NCBI GenBank assembly: GCA_963788305.1
Contig: CAWBGK010000011.1
Span: 310,001 to 374,000 of the forward strand
Reading direction: 5' to 3'
Source: UTCFX2 sp963788305
GTDB lineage: Bacteria; Chloroflexota; Anaerolineae; Anaerolineales; UBA4823
Length of the DNA stretch: 64,000 bases
The notes under the pieces were generated by a model. The model was not told the origin of the DNA. It saw only the letters and a list, made by a program, of their open reading frames with translations, and did no database searches. Of this stretch, positions 63,447-64,000 are shown piece by piece. Within the stretch, counting starts at the first letter, position 1. Every line of letters starts with the position of its first letter. The translations under genes were made by a program, and so were the position numbers.

Positions 63447-64000
63447 ATGGCCGAAACCGTACAGCTTTTCATCACATGCCTTTTAGACAGCCTATACCCT
63501 TCGACTGCTGAAGCGGTCGTGCGTGTGCTCCAGCGAGCCGGGGTTCGGGTGGAAATTCCACCCGGGCAGACTTGTTGCGGTCAGCCGGCCTATAATGCCG
63601 GGATGCGCCTTGAGGCAGCCCCTATCGCCAGGCACATGATCGAGGTTTTTGAGCATTCCTCCGGCCCGATCGTAGTCCCATCCGGCTCTTGCGCTGCGAT
63701 GATTCGGATTGGCTACATGGAATTGTTTGCTGACGATCCGGTTTGGCTCTCCAGAGCCCATCAGCTTGCCGAGCGCACCTTCGAGTTCACCGAATTCCTG
63801 GTCGATTACCTGGACGTCACAGACCTGGGGGCGCGCTGGTCGGGTAAGCTGACCTATCATTCCTCCTGCCATCTGCTGCGCGAGCTCGGCGTAGACGAGC
63901 AGCCGCGCCGGCTTCTAAACGCCGTCCAGGACGCCGAGCTGGTGGAGCTGCCTTTTACAACCGACTGCTGCGGATTCGGAGGCGTTTTTTCAGTCGAATA
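63447..64000 (+). CDS. lutA: LutA-type (Fe-S)-binding protein, partial at the window edge
   Basis: An open frame from ATG 63447 runs off the window. It reads AETVQLFITCLLDSLYPSTAEAVVRVLQRAGVRVEIPPGQTCCGQPAYNAG, PSGSCAAMI, SSCHLLRELG, and TTDCCGFGGVFS. Two CCG domains (CCGQPAYNAG, CCGFGG) each bind an Fe-S/cysteine cluster, as in LutA and GlcF. The function is probably L-lactate (or glycolate) oxidation together with LutB/LutC, which would lie beyond the window. No ribosome site of note upstream; the 63232-63446 gap is otherwise empty. Confidence 0.85.
   Translation, partial: MAETVQLFITCLLDSLYPSTAEAVVRVLQRAGVRVEIPPGQTCCGQPAYNAGMRLEAAPIARHMIEVFEHSSGPIVVPSGSCAAMIRIGYMELFADDPVWLSRAHQLAERTFEFTEFLVDYLDVTDLGARWSGKLTYHSSCHLLRELGVDEQPRRLLNAVQDAELVELPFTTDCCGFGGVFSVE

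Overview
The window looks like a moderately GC-rich bacterial chromosome segment, most plausibly Chloroflexota (Anaerolineae-like). This is inferred from gene content: two leucine-type ABC amino-acid/amide uptake operons, a methylmalonyl-CoA mutase catalytic subunit without its B12 domain, an M16 protease pair, glycine-rich FHA and VWA membrane proteins, and a DsbA-like/cyclophilin lipoprotein. No 16S rRNA is present, so the assignment is tentative. About twenty genes are interrupted by single-base frameshifts. Where checked, these sit at short homopolymers and the reading continues in another frame to a normal family C-terminus. I treat them as probable sequencing errors and annotate each such gene as one unit.

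Positions 1-6773, the most interesting region, form a same-strand cluster for a bacterial ubiquitin-like conjugation pathway: a GntR-type helix-turn-helix fused to an E1 (ThiF-fold) activating enzyme, a membrane-anchored RING-like zinc-finger protein (candidate E3), an E2 with its own N-terminal ubiquitin-like domain, a free YukD-type ubiquitin-like protein ending in a single glycine, and a JAMM/MPN deconjugase. A glycine-rich membrane FHA protein and a membrane VWA protein follow directly. A sigma70-like promoter with a GntR/FadR-like palindrome lies ahead of the E1 gene.

Positions 6788-24851 (minus strand) are catabolic: a liv operon followed by a C69/secernin-type hydrolase, an acetamidase/formamidase and a two-subunit CoA-transferase (amide uptake, hydrolysis, CoA activation); alanine racemase; a second full liv operon; and methylmalonyl-CoA epimerase and mutase. 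Positions 25001-31977 carry a DUF1786 protein, HtpG, a long EzrA-like coiled-coil protein, tRNA-Arg and SurE. Positions 32024-44248 mix signalling (two response regulators, an HD hydrolase), central metabolism (HutI, fumarase, inositol monophosphatase), a Phe-Gly-Cys tRNA operon with a strong promoter, MutY, an M19 dipeptidase and an FAD/NADPH oxidoreductase.

Positions 44439-64000 contain a broken IS630 transposase abutting a three-repeat fasciclin lipoprotein gene, an M16 pair, AcpS, DedA, a PrsW-type protease, a thioredoxin-fold lipoprotein whose first active-site cysteine is replaced by an in-frame TGA (a candidate selenoprotein, with a matching hairpin downstream) running into a cyclophilin domain, a gluzincin-like membrane protein, a sugar epimerase, PurA and PurB, a PIG-L deacetylase, MsrA, SbcC, an EF-Tu domain 2-like protein and the start of a LutA-like iron-sulfur protein. 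The two observations most worth following are the ubiquitin-like system and the candidate selenoprotein.
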